Below, in pieces: positions 45,523 through 54,496 of a DNA stretch of 64,000 bases. The stretch is from Methylobacteriaceae bacterium (GTDB lineage: Bacteria; Pseudomonadota; Alphaproteobacteria; Rhizobiales; Beijerinckiaceae): contig JACKJE010000009.1 of NCBI GenBank assembly GCA_020638135.1, positions 1 to 64,000 on the forward strand. Reading direction: 5' to 3'. Both the position numbers and the translations under genes were made by a program. Each line of letters opens with the position of its first letter. Within the stretch, counting starts at the first letter, position 1. The notes under the pieces are model-generated. The model saw nothing but the letters and a program-made list of their open reading frames with translations, made no database searches and had not been told where the DNA came from.

Positions 45523-46188
45523 TTGCACAAGTTATACGGCCGCCGAAAAGGGAAGAAACTTCGCCAGCGCCAGGATGGGCTGATGGCGGATTTCCTCCCG
45601 TCGGTGGCCGTCGATCTTTCGAAGCCCGTTTCGCTCGACGTCCTATTTCCGTTTTCACGAACGGAACTGCGCCTCGAAATTGGATTCGGCGACGGCGAGC
45701 GTCTCGTCGAGCAGGCCGCGCAGAGACCCGATATCGCCTTCCTGGGATGTGAACCATTTCTCAACGGCGTTGCGAAGGCGGTTTCCGCAATCAACGACGG
45801 CGGCCTGACCAACGTGCGGATCCACAGCGGCGACGCCCGCGATCTGCTTGTCGCCCTCCCAGATCAGTCACTCGACAGAATCGAGTTGCTGTATCCCGAT
45901 CCCTGGCCAAAGCGGCGACACCACAAGCGACGGATCGTCTCTGACGAATTTCTTGCCGCAGCCGCTCGTGTCCTGAAGCCCGGTTGCGAATTTCGGTTTG
46001 CAACGGACATTGACGATTATTGCGCATGGACCCTCGCGCACTTCCGGCGATCGAAGGAATTTTCGTGGCTCGCGGCCAACCCGAAAGATTGGCTGACGCC
46101 TTGGGAAGGTTGGGCGCCGACACGCTACGAGAAGAAGGCGCGGCGTGAAGGCCGCGCTTCGGCGTATCTGACCTTTGTCAGAACGTGA
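45523..46188 (+). CDS. trmB: tRNA (guanine-N7-)-methyltransferase TrmB
   Basis: Methylates G46 in the tRNA variable loop. The 221-residue protein begins LHKLYGRRKGKKLRQRQ, the conserved family N-terminus, then the SAM motif LEIGFGDGERL, the catalytic Asp region ELLYPDPWPKRRHHKRR, and TRYEKKARREGR near the C-terminus. TTG 45523 is the only start between an in-frame TAG (four codons upstream) and the conserved LYGRR. It overlaps the convergent peptidase gene by 11 bases. Confidence 0.95.
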   Translation: MHKLYGRRKGKKLRQRQDGLMADFLPSVAVDLSKPVSLDVLFPFSRTELRLEIGFGDGERLVEQAAQRPDIAFLGCEPFLNGVAKAVSAINDGGLTNVRIHSGDARDLLVALPDQSLDRIELLYPDPWPKRRHHKRRIVSDEFLAAAARVLKPGCEFRFATDIDDYCAWTLAHFRRSKEFSWLAANPKDWLTPWEGWAPTRYEKKARREGRASAYLTFVRT

Positions 46189-46963
46189 CCGGCCTCGTCG
46201 CGCCGCCGACTCTCTTTGCCCCGTACCGATAGAGGTCAAGGCCGTGAGCCTTCAACCACGCTTCGGCGGCATCCGTCTCCGGGCAAATCGATCGGCACAA
46301 TTTCCAGAACCGAGCCGAATGGTTCATGTGCACGAGGTGGCAGACTTCGTGCGCCGCGAGATATTTCAGGACATCGGTCGGCGCGAGGATCAGGCGCCAG
46401 GAAAAATTCAGAGCGCCGCTCGCCGAGCATGAACCCCAGCGCGTCGTCGTATCTTTCAAGGTGATCGGCGGCATCGATTTTCCGATCGTTTGCGCATAGT
46501 GGCCGACCGCCGCGACCAGTTCGATCCGCGCCTGAGTTTTCAGCCAATCGCGAAGGCGTCGATCGATATGCGCGCCATCGCCTGCAACATAGAGTTTTTG
46601 CTCGCCCGTCTCGCCAGCCGTAAGCCAGACGACCCCGCGCGCGCCCGGCGCGTGAACGATGCGGGTCGGCGCGCCCCGCAAAGGAAAAACGACGCCATCG
46701 ACAAATCCCACTTGCTGCGGGAGTCGCCGAAGCCGCACGCCGACCCAAGCGGCATTGCGCTCGGCAAATTCAGCAGCATCTTTCAATGACGCGCGCCGCG
46801 GCATGGTGAGCACGGCATCGCGCGTTGCGCCGCGCACACGAAGAATGAAGCGGCGCGCCGTATCGACACGCCGCAGCTGAACCCGGTAGGTCTCGCCGTC
46901 GTGTCGGAGTTCGATGACGCCGCTTTGGGGCCGCGCGTTCTCGATGCTTCGAAAGAGCCGCAT
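46178..46963 (-). CDS. M48-type metallopeptidase, YgjP/DUF45 family
   Basis: A 261-residue zinc peptidase-like protein. The active-site helix AAHEVCHLVHMNHSARFW holds HEVCH and a later His in the YgjP arrangement, preceded by TTRWGSCSASGALNFSW, a family hallmark. YgjP proteins are single-domain cytoplasmic metalloproteases with undefined substrates; in some genomes they partner type I restriction systems, but no such genes are here. It is convergent to trmB and divergent from nothing close; mutM lies 63 bases upstream. Confidence 0.88.
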   Translation of the reverse strand: MRLFRSIENARPQSGVIELRHDGETYRVQLRRVDTARRFILRVRGATRDAVLTMPRRASLKDAAEFAERNAAWVGVRLRRLPQQVGFVDGVVFPLRGAPTRIVHAPGARGVVWLTAGETGEQKLYVAGDGAHIDRRLRDWLKTQARIELVAAVGHYAQTIGKSMPPITLKDTTTRWGSCSASGALNFSWRLILAPTDVLKYLAAHEVCHLVHMNHSARFWKLCRSICPETDAAEAWLKAHGLDLYRYGAKRVGGATRPVTF

Positions 46964-47010
46964 TGCGCGATCTTAACCAAGCCGGTCGTGAGTCGCTACG
47001 CTTCCAAAGT

Positions 47011-47032
47011 CGCTGATCATGCGAGATCAGCG
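47011..47032 (-). terminator. Hairpin over the mutM stop codon, possible terminator
   Basis: CGCTGATC-ATGCGA-GATCAGCG is an eight-base perfect stem with a six-base loop that covers the mutM stop codon. On the minus strand only a weak T stretch (ACTTTGG) follows, so termination is uncertain. Confidence 0.35.
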
Positions 47033-47908
47033 CTGACAGGTCCGACAATAGAATGTCGACCGTCCGGATTGAACGACACGTTCGATTGCCCCCTTGCAAC
47101 CACGTTTCGGACAAGCGGCGCCTTCGCGATCGTAGACACGAAAGGCGTGCTGGAAGTAGCCGGGCTTGCCATCGGCGCCGGAGAAATCTTTCAGAGATGA
47201 CCCGCCGGCTTCGATGGCGTCGGAGAGAACGTTGCAGATGGCCGATGCAAGCCTGCGGCGCGCAGTGCGCGCGAACTGGTCCCCGCCGGAAAGTGTGGCG
47301 GCGCGACGCAGAGGCGACAGTCCCGCCCTGTGCAGCGCCTCGCAGACATAGATATTGCCAAGGCCGGCAATGCGCTTCTGGTCGAGGAGCGCCGCCTTCA
47401 GACTCGTTCCCGCTCCCTCGAACAACCTGTCGAGGGTCGACGGTTCCAGCGGCGGTTCGAGCGGCTCGACCCCGATGCCGCGCATGCGCGGATGATGTTC
47501 GAGGTCCGCGTCCGCGGCGACGAACATGAATCCGAAGCGGCGCGGATCGTTGTAGACAATGCGCGCGCCTTCGGACATCTCGAAGATCACGTGGTCGTGC
47601 GCGGCAAGCCGAGGGATTTCCCGATAGAGCGTCGCCGTCGCGAGCGGCGCGCGCGCAGCCTCGATGCGAAACGAACCGCTCATGCCGAGATGGGCGACGA
47701 GAACATCGCCGCCTGACAGCCGCAACAGGAGATATTTCGCGCGGCGGTCGATCCGCTCGACGGTCCGGCCGGCAAGGCGCGCCCGGAAATCCGATTGTAT
47801 CGGAAACCGGAGATCCGGCCGGTTCAGGATGACCCGGGAAATGGCCTTGCCTTCCATAGCGGGCGCCAAACCTCGACGCGTCGTTTCCACTTCCGGCAAT
47901 TCCGGCAT
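47027..47908 (-). CDS. mutM: Formamidopyrimidine-DNA glycosylase
   Basis: Removes 8-oxoguanine and ring-opened purines and cuts the abasic site. The 293-residue enzyme starts MPELPEVETTRRGL, where Pro2-Glu3 are catalytic after Met removal, and has FGFMFVAADADLEHHPRMRGIG-type core residues, GLGNIYVCEALHRAGL and the C-terminal zinc finger CPKRGCKG with YCRTCQR. It is divergent from ubiE, a common neighbour in alphaproteobacteria. Confidence 0.96.
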   Translation of the reverse strand: MPELPEVETTRRGLAPAMEGKAISRVILNRPDLRFPIQSDFRARLAGRTVERIDRRAKYLLLRLSGGDVLVAHLGMSGSFRIEAARAPLATATLYREIPRLAAHDHVIFEMSEGARIVYNDPRRFGFMFVAADADLEHHPRMRGIGVEPLEPPLEPSTLDRLFEGAGTSLKAALLDQKRIAGLGNIYVCEALHRAGLSPLRRAATLSGGDQFARTARRRLASAICNVLSDAIEAGGSSLKDFSGADGKPGYFQHAFRVYDREGAACPKRGCKGAIERVVQSGRSTFYCRTCQR

Positions 47909-48013
47909 GCGTCCTGTCCAGTGACCCGATTAACCCTCGGTCAGTCGCGACCGCTGGCCGCGTAGATATAGCGCCGCGGAAACGGTATTGTCCCGCCGGA
48001 CAAGGATATCTCG

Positions 48014-48793
48014 ATGAGCGCGACACCAGCTTCCCGGCCAGCCGATCACGAAAACGCCGACTTCGGTTTCGAGCGCGTGCCCGTCGGCGCAAAACAGGCT
48101 CTCGTGGACGATGTGTTTCACAAGGTCGCCGACCGCTACGACCTTATGAACGACTTGATGTCGGCCGGCCTCCATCGGGAATGGAAGAATGTTTTTGTCG
48201 CCATGGCCCATCCGTCCCGGTCGCGGCCGTGGCGGCATATCGATGTCGCCGGTGGGACGGGCGACATCGCCTTTCGGATTGCGGAGCAAGGCCTGCGGGA
48301 GGCACGCTCGACCGTCGTCGACATCAATGCCGACATGCTCGCGGTTTGTCGCCGCCGCGCCCGTGAACTTGGCTATGAGGACCGGGTCGAGACAGTCGAG
48401 GCGAATGCCGAGGAACTGCCGTTTCCCGACGCGACCTTCGATGTCTATACGATCGCGTTCGGCATCCGGAACGTGCCGCGCATACCGAAGGCGCTTGCCG
48501 AGGCGCGGCGCGTGCTCAAGAAGGGCGGCCGGTTTCTCTGCCTGGAGTTTTCGCAAGTCGATCTCCCGCTGGTCGAGCGGATTTATGACCAGTTTTCATT
48601 TCGCATCGTGCCGAAGCTCGGCGAGGTCGTGACCGGCGACGCTCACCCCTACCGATATCTCGTCGAATCGATCCGAAAATTCCCGAAGGCCGAAGAATTC
48701 CGCGACATGATTGCGCAGGCGGGCTTCCGACGCGCGTCATTCGAGCGCCTGACAGGCGGCGTGGTCGCTATTCACAGCGGCTGGAATCTCTAG
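48014..48793 (+). CDS. ubiE: Demethylmenaquinone/ubiquinone biosynthesis C-methyltransferase UbiE
   Basis: A SAM-dependent C-methyltransferase of ubiquinone (and menaquinone if present) synthesis. The 259-residue protein has the UbiE signature YDLMNDLMSAGLHREWK near 45, motif I IDVAGGTGDIAFRI, ANAEELPFPDATFDVY, and AFGIRNVPRIPKAL. It starts the ubiE-ubiB-coaBC-dut run. ubiB follows at 18 bases, so the two ubiquinone genes are co-transcribed. Confidence 0.96.
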   Translation: MSATPASRPADHENADFGFERVPVGAKQALVDDVFHKVADRYDLMNDLMSAGLHREWKNVFVAMAHPSRSRPWRHIDVAGGTGDIAFRIAEQGLREARSTVVDINADMLAVCRRRARELGYEDRVETVEANAEELPFPDATFDVYTIAFGIRNVPRIPKALAEARRVLKKGGRFLCLEFSQVDLPLVERIYDQFSFRIVPKLGEVVTGDAHPYRYLVESIRKFPKAEEFRDMIAQAGFRRASFERLTGGVVAIHSGWNL

Positions 48794-48811
48794 GTCCGGG
48801 CGCCGCACGTG

Positions 48812-50341
48812 ATGATGGGCCTCCTGCACATTCTGCGCCTCGCGCGCGCCGGGTTCATTCTCGGGCGCGAAGGCGTCTTTCTGGACGTCGATCCGAGCCT
48901 CGTGCCGCCGGCCGGCCAACCGGTCTTTTTTCTTTTTCGCAAGCTGGCGCGAGTCGGAACGGCGAGCCGCCCCGATTCCCTGGCGCGGGCCATGGCGCGC
49001 TTGGGGCCGTCCTATGTGAAACTCGGGCAGTTCCTTGCCACCCGACCGGATATCGTCGGCCTTGCGACGGCGCGCAGCCTCGAACAATTGCAGGATCGGA
49101 TGGAGCCTTTCCCGCAATCAGAGGCCGTTGCGGCTATCGAGCGTACGCTTGGGCAACCTCTGTCCGACATCTTCGCGGAATTCGGTCCGCCGGTCGCGGC
49201 AGCTTCAATTGCTCAGGTCCACCGGGCGAAGACGTCCGAGGCCGACGGCGGCCGCGAAGTCGCCGTCAAGATACTCCGGCCCGGCATCGACGCCCGTTTC
49301 AGGCGTGACCTCGGCGACATGATGTATGCGGCGCAACTTGCCGAACGCATGACGGCCGAAGCACGCCGGCTGCGGCTGGTCGAGGTGGTCGAGACCCTGA
49401 CGCGCAGCGTCCGCCTGGAAATGGACCTGCGGCTCGAAGCGGCGGCGGCCTCCGAGTTTCGGGAGAATACTGCTGGCGATCCGGACTTCCGGACACCGGA
49501 TGTCGACTGGAACCGGACGGGACGGGACGTCCTCACGACCGAATGGATCGAAGGCGTCCCGCTCTCGGATATTGATACACTGCGCGACGCCGGCCTCGAC
49601 CTGCCGAAGCTCGGCGCACATGTCATCCAATCATTTCTTCGGCACGCGGTGCGCGATGGTTTCTTTCATGCCGACATGCATCAGGGAAACCTTTTCATCG
49701 ATGCCGAGGGTCGGATCGTTGCTGTTGACTTCGGGATCATGGGTCGCCTCAACGCCGCCCAGCGGAGGTTTCTCGCGGAAATATTGTTCGGCTTCATCAC
49801 GCGCGACTACAGGCGTGTCGCGATCGTGCATTTCGACGCGGGTTACGTGCCGCGCGTCCATGCAGTCGAAGAGTTCGCGCAGGCGATCCGCGCTGTCGGC
49901 GAGCCGATCCATTCCCGGACGGCCGATCAGATTTCGATGGCGCGCGTCCTGACGCTTCTATTCGAGATCACGGCCTTGTTCGACATGTCGACGCGGACAG
50001 AATTGGTTCTGCTGCAGAAGACGATGGTGGTGGTCGAAGGCGTCGCGCGCACACTCGATCCGAACCTGAATATGTGGACGACAGCCGAGCCAGTCATCCG
50101 GGCGTGGATCGAAGACAATCTCGGCCCGTCGGGAAAGGTGCGCGACGCGGGTGAGGCGCTGGGCGCTGCGGTGCAAGCTTTGGCGCGCGCGCCGGAAATG
50201 CTTGAACGTATCGACACGCTGACCGAACATCTGCGCAATGAAACAAGGCCGCAGAAGGTCGCGGCGCCCACTGCTTCGAGATGGCAGACCATTCCGCTCT
50301 GGCTTTTGGCTGCGGCCGCGATGTTCGCCCTTTTGCGCTGA
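48812..50341 (+). CDS. ubiB: ABC1/UbiB-family ubiquinone biosynthesis atypical kinase
   Basis: A 509-residue atypical kinase/ATPase that supports ubiquinone synthesis at the inner membrane. KxGQ motif KLGQFLATRPDI near 72, the alanine-rich loop AAASIAQVHRAKT, VAVKILRPG with the ATP-site Lys, DGFFHADMHQGNLF and VDFGIMGRL are all present. The last residues, IPLWLLAAAAMFALL, form one membrane anchor. GTG 48809 and ATG 48812/48815 are alternative starts. It precedes coaBC by 14 bases. Confidence 0.94.
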   Translation: MMGLLHILRLARAGFILGREGVFLDVDPSLVPPAGQPVFFLFRKLARVGTASRPDSLARAMARLGPSYVKLGQFLATRPDIVGLATARSLEQLQDRMEPFPQSEAVAAIERTLGQPLSDIFAEFGPPVAAASIAQVHRAKTSEADGGREVAVKILRPGIDARFRRDLGDMMYAAQLAERMTAEARRLRLVEVVETLTRSVRLEMDLRLEAAAASEFRENTAGDPDFRTPDVDWNRTGRDVLTTEWIEGVPLSDIDTLRDAGLDLPKLGAHVIQSFLRHAVRDGFFHADMHQGNLFIDAEGRIVAVDFGIMGRLNAAQRRFLAEILFGFITRDYRRVAIVHFDAGYVPRVHAVEEFAQAIRAVGEPIHSRTADQISMARVLTLLFEITALFDMSTRTELVLLQKTMVVVEGVARTLDPNLNMWTTAEPVIRAWIEDNLGPSGKVRDAGEALGAAVQALARAPEMLERIDTLTEHLRNETRPQKVAAPTASRWQTIPLWLLAAAAMFALLR

Positions 50342-50355
50342 CGTGGAGAGTCGCA

Positions 50356-51597
50356 ATGTCCAACCTCTCCGGCAAACATATCCTTCTGATCGTGAGTGGT
50401 GGGATCGCCGCATACAAGACGCTCGACTTGATCAGGCGATTGCGGGAACGCAACGTCATTGTCACTGCGGTTCTGACCAAAGCGGCCAAGCAGTTCGTGA
50501 CGCCCCTGTCCGTCGCCAGCCTTTCGGGCCGCCAGGTCTATGACGATCTCTTCTCGCTGACCGACGAAACCGAGATGGGTCATATCCAGCTGTCACGCGC
50601 TTCCGACCTCGTGCTGGCCGCTCCGGCGACTGCTGATCTCATGGCGAAGGCGGCAAACGGTCTTGCCGATGATCTCGCCTCGACCTTGCTGCTCGCCACC
50701 GACAAGGCGCCGATCTTCGTGCCGGCGATGAATGTCCGGATGTGGTTGCATGCGGCGACGCAGCGCAATGTCGCAGCCTTGAAATCCGCGGGCTGCTCGG
50801 TCTTTGGCCCAGCCGAGGGCGAAATGGCATGCGGCGAATTCGGCCCGGGGCGGATGCTCGAACCGCTGGAAATTGTCGCGGCGCTGGAGAAGTTGATCGC
50901 CGTTAGGTCGACAGGATCGCCGAAGGCGCCCGCTTCGCGCCCGCTCGCCGGTCGTCGTGCGATCGTGACAGCGGGTCCAACGCGCGAGCCGATCGACCCG
51001 GTTCGCTACATCAGCAACAAGTCCTCCGGCAAACAAGGTTATGCGATTGCCGCCGCCCTCGCGACGGCGGGCGCCGAGACAATCCTCGTTTCCGGTCCGG
51101 TCGACCTCGCGACGCCAGCCGGCGTAAGGGTCAATTCGGTTGAATCCGCGGTCGAAATGCTCGACGCGGTGAAGGCGGCCCTGCCGGCCGATATTTTCGT
51201 TTCCGCGGCCGCCGTCGCGGACTGGCGGGTGAAGAATGCGGGGACACAAAAGACAAAAAAGGGCTCCGACGGCCCGCCGATGCTCGAACTCGTTGAAAAT
51301 CCAGATATTCTTGCCACGGTCGCGCAGATGACGACCGGTCGCCCGAACCTCGTCGTCGGCTTCGCCGCCGAGACCGAAAATCTTGTGCCGAACGCGCAGG
51401 CCAAGCTTGCACGCAAGAAATGCGACCTCATCGTCGCCAATGATGTCGGCGCGGAACAGGAAATTTTCGGCGGAGATCGCAACCGGGTTGTGATTGTCGA
51501 CGCCGCCGGCGCGGAACCTTGGCCGCAGGCAAGCAAAGCGGAGATCGCAACAAGGCTTGCCGCCCTCCTGGCAAAGCAGCTGGACGACAGGACATGA
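50356..51597 (+). CDS. coaBC: Bifunctional phosphopantothenoylcysteine decarboxylase/phosphopantothenate-cysteine ligase
   Basis: Performs two steps of coenzyme A synthesis. Residues 1-190 are the FMN-dependent CoaC decarboxylase (LLIVSGGIAAYKTLDLIRRL, MSVP-like SRASDLVLAAPATADLMAK, catalytic His in TEMGHI, PAMNVRMW and the substrate-recognition Cys in EMACGEFGPGRM). The rest is CoaB (VTAGPTREPIDPVRYISNKS, AAAVADWRV). ATG 50356 is chosen at the family N-terminus. Its stop overlaps the dut start as ATGA. Confidence 0.95.
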   Translation: MSNLSGKHILLIVSGGIAAYKTLDLIRRLRERNVIVTAVLTKAAKQFVTPLSVASLSGRQVYDDLFSLTDETEMGHIQLSRASDLVLAAPATADLMAKAANGLADDLASTLLLATDKAPIFVPAMNVRMWLHAATQRNVAALKSAGCSVFGPAEGEMACGEFGPGRMLEPLEIVAALEKLIAVRSTGSPKAPASRPLAGRRAIVTAGPTREPIDPVRYISNKSSGKQGYAIAAALATAGAETILVSGPVDLATPAGVRVNSVESAVEMLDAVKAALPADIFVSAAAVADWRVKNAGTQKTKKGSDGPPMLELVENPDILATVAQMTTGRPNLVVGFAAETENLVPNAQAKLARKKCDLIVANDVGAEQEIFGGDRNRVVIVDAAGAEPWPQASKAEIATRLAALLAKQLDDRT

Positions 51598-52076
51598 TCA
51601 AATCCGAGGAAATTGTCGTCCGTATCGCGCGGCTGCCGCATGCGCACGACCTCGATCCGCCCGCCTATCAATCGGCCGAAGCGGCGGGCCTCGACCTGCT
51701 TTGCGCGCTCGATGCGTCGAGCAATGCAGCCATCCCCGCGGGAGGGCGGCTGCTCGTGCCGACCGGATTTGCAATCGAGCTTCCCGCCGGATACGAGGCG
51801 CAAGTCCGGCCGCGTTCAGGACTAGCGGTCAAACACGGCGTGACCGTCCTCAATTCTCCGGGAACCATCGACAGCGATTATCGCGGCGAGCTCAAAGTCC
51901 TGCTTTTCAACGCCGGCAAGGCGCCTTTCAACCTGGAACGCGGAATGCGTATCGCCCAGCTCGTTGTGGCGCCCGTCGCCAAGGCCAGGCTCGAAGTGGT
52001 CCCGCAATTGTCGGAAACGCAGCGTGGCGACGGGGGTTTCGGGTCTACGGGAACGAAACTGCCGCCAACGAACTGA
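51594..52076 (+). CDS. dut: Deoxyuridine 5'-triphosphate nucleotidohydrolase
   Basis: Hydrolyses dUTP to dUMP, keeping uracil out of DNA. The 160-residue trimeric dUTPase shows its five motifs: SAEAAGLDLLCA, QVRPRSGLAVKHGVTVLNSP with GTIDSDYRGE, ERGMRIAQLVV and the C-terminal RGDGGFGSTG. ATG 51594 overlaps the coaBC stop. A weak hairpin with a short T stretch follows at 52081. Confidence 0.96.
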   Translation: MIKSEEIVVRIARLPHAHDLDPPAYQSAEAAGLDLLCALDASSNAAIPAGGRLLVPTGFAIELPAGYEAQVRPRSGLAVKHGVTVLNSPGTIDSDYRGELKVLLFNAGKAPFNLERGMRIAQLVVAPVAKARLEVVPQLSETQRGDGGFGSTGTKLPPTN

Positions 52077-52080
52077 TGTT

Positions 52081-52106
52081 GAGATAGTTATTGCTCTATC
52101 TCTTTC
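52081..52106 (+). terminator. Hairpin after dut, weak terminator candidate
   Basis: GAGATAG and CTATCTC form seven base pairs around an eight-base loop, followed by TTTC. It is AT-rich and has only a short T run, so it is a weak candidate for ending the ubiE-dut transcript. Confidence 0.4.
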
Positions 52107-52196
52107 TGAAACGCCGTTGAACTGACCGGCGCTCCGCGCTTCAATCGATCCGATCAAAAGGCCCCGAACAAGCGGCGCCATTGCAAGAGGCATGAC

Positions 52197-53168
52197 ATGA
52201 CCCAGAACGAAACCGGACGCCAGCCAGGCCGCGGCAAGATCTACGCATCGATCGTCGACACGATTGGCGACACCCCGCTCGTCCGTCTCGACCGCCTTGC
52301 GCGAGAGAAAGGCATAAAGGCCAACCTTCTGGCAAAGCTCGAGTTCTTCAATCCGTTGGCCAGCGTAAAGGACAGGATCGGCTACAATATGATCGCGGCG
52401 ATGGAGGCTGCCGGCAAGATCGCGCCGGGCAAGACGACCCTCGTCGAGCCGACCTCCGGCAATACCGGGATTGCGCTCGCCTTTGTCGCGGCGGCGCGTG
52501 GCTACCGACTCATCCTCGTCATGCCGGAATCGATGTCGATCGAGCGGAGGAAGATGCTCGCTCTCCTGGGAGCAGAGCTCGAACTGACGCCGGCGGCGCA
52601 GGGTATGAAAGGTGCGATCGCTAAGGCTGACGAGCTCGCCAAGACGATTGCCGACGCCGTGATCCCGCAGCAATTCGAAAATCCCGCCAATCCAGACATT
52701 CACCGCCGCACCACCGCCGAGGAAATCTGGAACGATACCAATGGCAAGGTGGACGTGTTCGTTTCCGGCGTCGGAACGGGGGGCACGATCACCGGCGTCG
52801 GGCAGATTCTCAAGGCCCGCAATCCAAATCTGAGGATCGTCGCCGTCGAACCCGAGGATTCACCCGTGCTCTCAGGGGGACAGCCGGGGTCGCACAAGAT
52901 CCAGGGCATTGGCGCCGGCTTTGTCCCCGCAGTGCTCGACCGGTCGGTCATCGATGAGGTCGCAAAAGTCGGCAATCAAACGGCCTTTGATCACGCTCGC
53001 GTCGTCGCCCGCCTCGAAGGCGTCCCGGTGGGCATCTCGTCCGGCGCCGCGATCGCCGCAGCGGTCGAAATCGGGTCACGGCCTGAAATGGCCGGCAAAA
53101 ACATTGTCATCATCATCCCGTCCTTTGCCGAACGTTATCTGTCGACGGCGCTGTTTGAAGGTCTATAA
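52197..53168 (+). CDS. cysK: Cysteine synthase A (O-acetylserine sulfhydrylase)
   Basis: Makes cysteine from O-acetylserine and sulphide. The 323-residue PLP enzyme has ASIVDTIGDTPLVRLDRLA, the PLP Lys in NPLASVKDRIGYNMI near 61, TSGNTGIALAF, VFVSGVGTGGTITG for phosphate binding and GISSGAAIAA. The C-terminal region with a YLSTALFEGL end suits CysK. It stands 121 bases after dut and 60 before the enoyl-CoA hydratase. Confidence 0.95.
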   Translation: MTQNETGRQPGRGKIYASIVDTIGDTPLVRLDRLAREKGIKANLLAKLEFFNPLASVKDRIGYNMIAAMEAAGKIAPGKTTLVEPTSGNTGIALAFVAAARGYRLILVMPESMSIERRKMLALLGAELELTPAAQGMKGAIAKADELAKTIADAVIPQQFENPANPDIHRRTTAEEIWNDTNGKVDVFVSGVGTGGTITGVGQILKARNPNLRIVAVEPEDSPVLSGGQPGSHKIQGIGAGFVPAVLDRSVIDEVAKVGNQTAFDHARVVARLEGVPVGISSGAAIAAAVEIGSRPEMAGKNIVIIIPSFAERYLSTALFEGL

Positions 53169-53217
53169 GGGCTCCGAGCGGGCGGCGACCGCAACAGGCC
53201 GCCGGCCGCCAATTCAC

Positions 53218-53222
53218 GGAGG
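53218..53222 (+). promoter_or_regulatory. Shine-Dalgarno GGAGG fixing the enoyl-CoA hydratase TTG start
   Basis: GGAGG lies five bases before TTG 53228, where the crotonase homology begins. No ATG or GTG nearby fits as well. Confidence 0.75.
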
Positions 53223-53227
53223 CGTCC

Positions 53228-54001
53228 TTGACCTATTCCAACATCATTGTCGAAACCAACGGCAACGTCGGGCTGGTTCGCCTCAATCGCCCGCAGGCGC
53301 TCAATGCGCTCAATTCCGAACTGATCGACGAACTCAATGTCGCGCTAACCGCCTTCGACAAGGCGGACGACATCGGCTGCATGGTGATCACCGGCTCCGC
53401 CAAGGCGTTCGCCGCCGGCGCCGACATCAAGGAAATGCTGCCGAAAAGCTACATGGACGCCTATCTGGCGGATTTCATCGCATCCTGGGAAGGCGTCACG
53501 CGGATTCGCAAGCCGATCATCGCCGCCGTCGCTGGCTTCGCGCTTGGCGGCGGGTGCGAACTCGCCATGATGTGTGACTTCATCCTGGCTGCGGACACAG
53601 CCAAGTTCGGGCAGCCGGAAATCAAGCTCGGCGTCATGCCGGGCGTCGGCGGCACACAGCGCCTCACGCGGTTCGTCGGCAAGTCCAAGGCCATGGAAAT
53701 GTGCCTGACCGGCCGCATGATGGATGCCGCCGAGGCGGAACGGTCCGGACTCGTGTCTCGGATCGTGCCGGCGGACGACCTGGTCGCCGAAGCGATCAAG
53801 ACGGCCCAGGCGATTGCCGGCTTCTCGCGTCCGACGACCATGATGACCAAGGAAACCGTCAACCGCAGCTACGAAATGACGCTGACTGAGGGCATCCGCT
53901 TCGAGCGCCGCGTTTTCCATTCGATGTTCGCCCTGGAAGACAAGAAGGAGGGCATGTCCGCCTTCGTCGAAAAGCGCCCGCCGCAGTTCCGGAACCGGTA
54001 G
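53228..54001 (+). CDS. Enoyl-CoA hydratase
   Basis: A 257-residue crotonase that hydrates trans-2-enoyl-CoA in beta-oxidation. VRLNRPQALNALN near 19, the oxyanion-hole segment AFAAGADIKEM, the catalytic Glu region GFALGGGCELAMMCDF, and the second Glu in GQPEIKLGVMPGVGGTQRL are intact, so both catalytic Glu residues are present. TTG start with GGAGG. It precedes rpsT-dnaA, an order found in other alphaproteobacteria. It may also serve short-chain or methylmalonyl-type substrates; chain length is not visible. Confidence 0.93.
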   Translation: MTYSNIIVETNGNVGLVRLNRPQALNALNSELIDELNVALTAFDKADDIGCMVITGSAKAFAAGADIKEMLPKSYMDAYLADFIASWEGVTRIRKPIIAAVAGFALGGGCELAMMCDFILAADTAKFGQPEIKLGVMPGVGGTQRLTRFVGKSKAMEMCLTGRMMDAAEAERSGLVSRIVPADDLVAEAIKTAQAIAGFSRPTTMMTKETVNRSYEMTLTEGIRFERRVFHSMFALEDKKEGMSAFVEKRPPQFRNR

Positions 54002-54132
54002 GGGCGCCGGGGGCGTTGACGCGAGCCGGTTTTCTGAATATCTAACCGCCGTCGCCCGGTTCTCGCGTCAGAGCCGGGCTCCATTATTTGGAAATCGGCT
54101 TGGCCGGACCGGCCGCCTTAAGGGATCAGACC

Positions 54133-54399
54133 ATGGCTAATACGAGTTCGGCCAAGAAGGCCGTTCGCAAGATCGCCCGCCGCACGGCGGTGCGCCGCGC
54201 ACGTCGCGGCCAGATGCGCACCTATCTCCGCAGGGTCGAGGAAGCGATCGCGAGCGGCGACTCGACGGCGGCGGCTTCGGCGCTTTCGTCCGCCGCCCCG
54301 CTTGTCATGCGGGCGGCCCAGAAGGGCATCATTCACAAGAACACGGCGTCGCGCAAAGTGTCGCGCCTCACCGCGCGCGTGAAGGCGATGGCGAATTGA
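54133..54399 (+). CDS. rpsT: 30S ribosomal protein S20
   Basis: An 88-residue, very basic helical protein of the 30S body: MANTSSAKKAVRKIARRTAV, then RRVEEAIASGDSTAA, IIHKNTASRKVSRLTARVKA near the C-terminus. ATG 54133 gives the usual MANxxSAKK start; the longer in-frame extension upstream is not conserved. A strong terminator follows, separating it from dnaA. Confidence 0.97.
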   Translation: MANTSSAKKAVRKIARRTAVRRARRGQMRTYLRRVEEAIASGDSTAAASALSSAAPLVMRAAQKGIIHKNTASRKVSRLTARVKAMAN

Positions 54400-54424
54400 T
54401 TTCACGATCAATCGGATGCTACGG

Positions 54425-54454
54425 GAGCCGGGCGAACGTCCGGCTCTTTTTTTT
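54425..54454 (+). terminator. Rho-independent terminator of rpsT
   Basis: A perfect seven-base GC-rich stem (GAGCCGG with CCGGCTC), eight-base loop and eight T residues, 25 bases after the rpsT stop. Confidence 0.92.
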
Positions 54455-54481
54455 GCCGACGCGCGTGCGGCGCGCGACACA

Positions 54482-54496
54482 TTAATGAATTATTAA
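54482..54496. promoter_or_regulatory. CtrA full binding site (TTAA-N7-TTAA)
   Basis: TTAATGAATTATTAA matches the CtrA consensus TTAA-N7-TTAA exactly and lies 28 bases after the rpsT terminator. CtrA is the cell-cycle master regulator of alphaproteobacteria and acts at origins and at dnaA-region promoters in some species. The AT-rich match stands out in GC-rich DNA. Confidence 0.6.
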
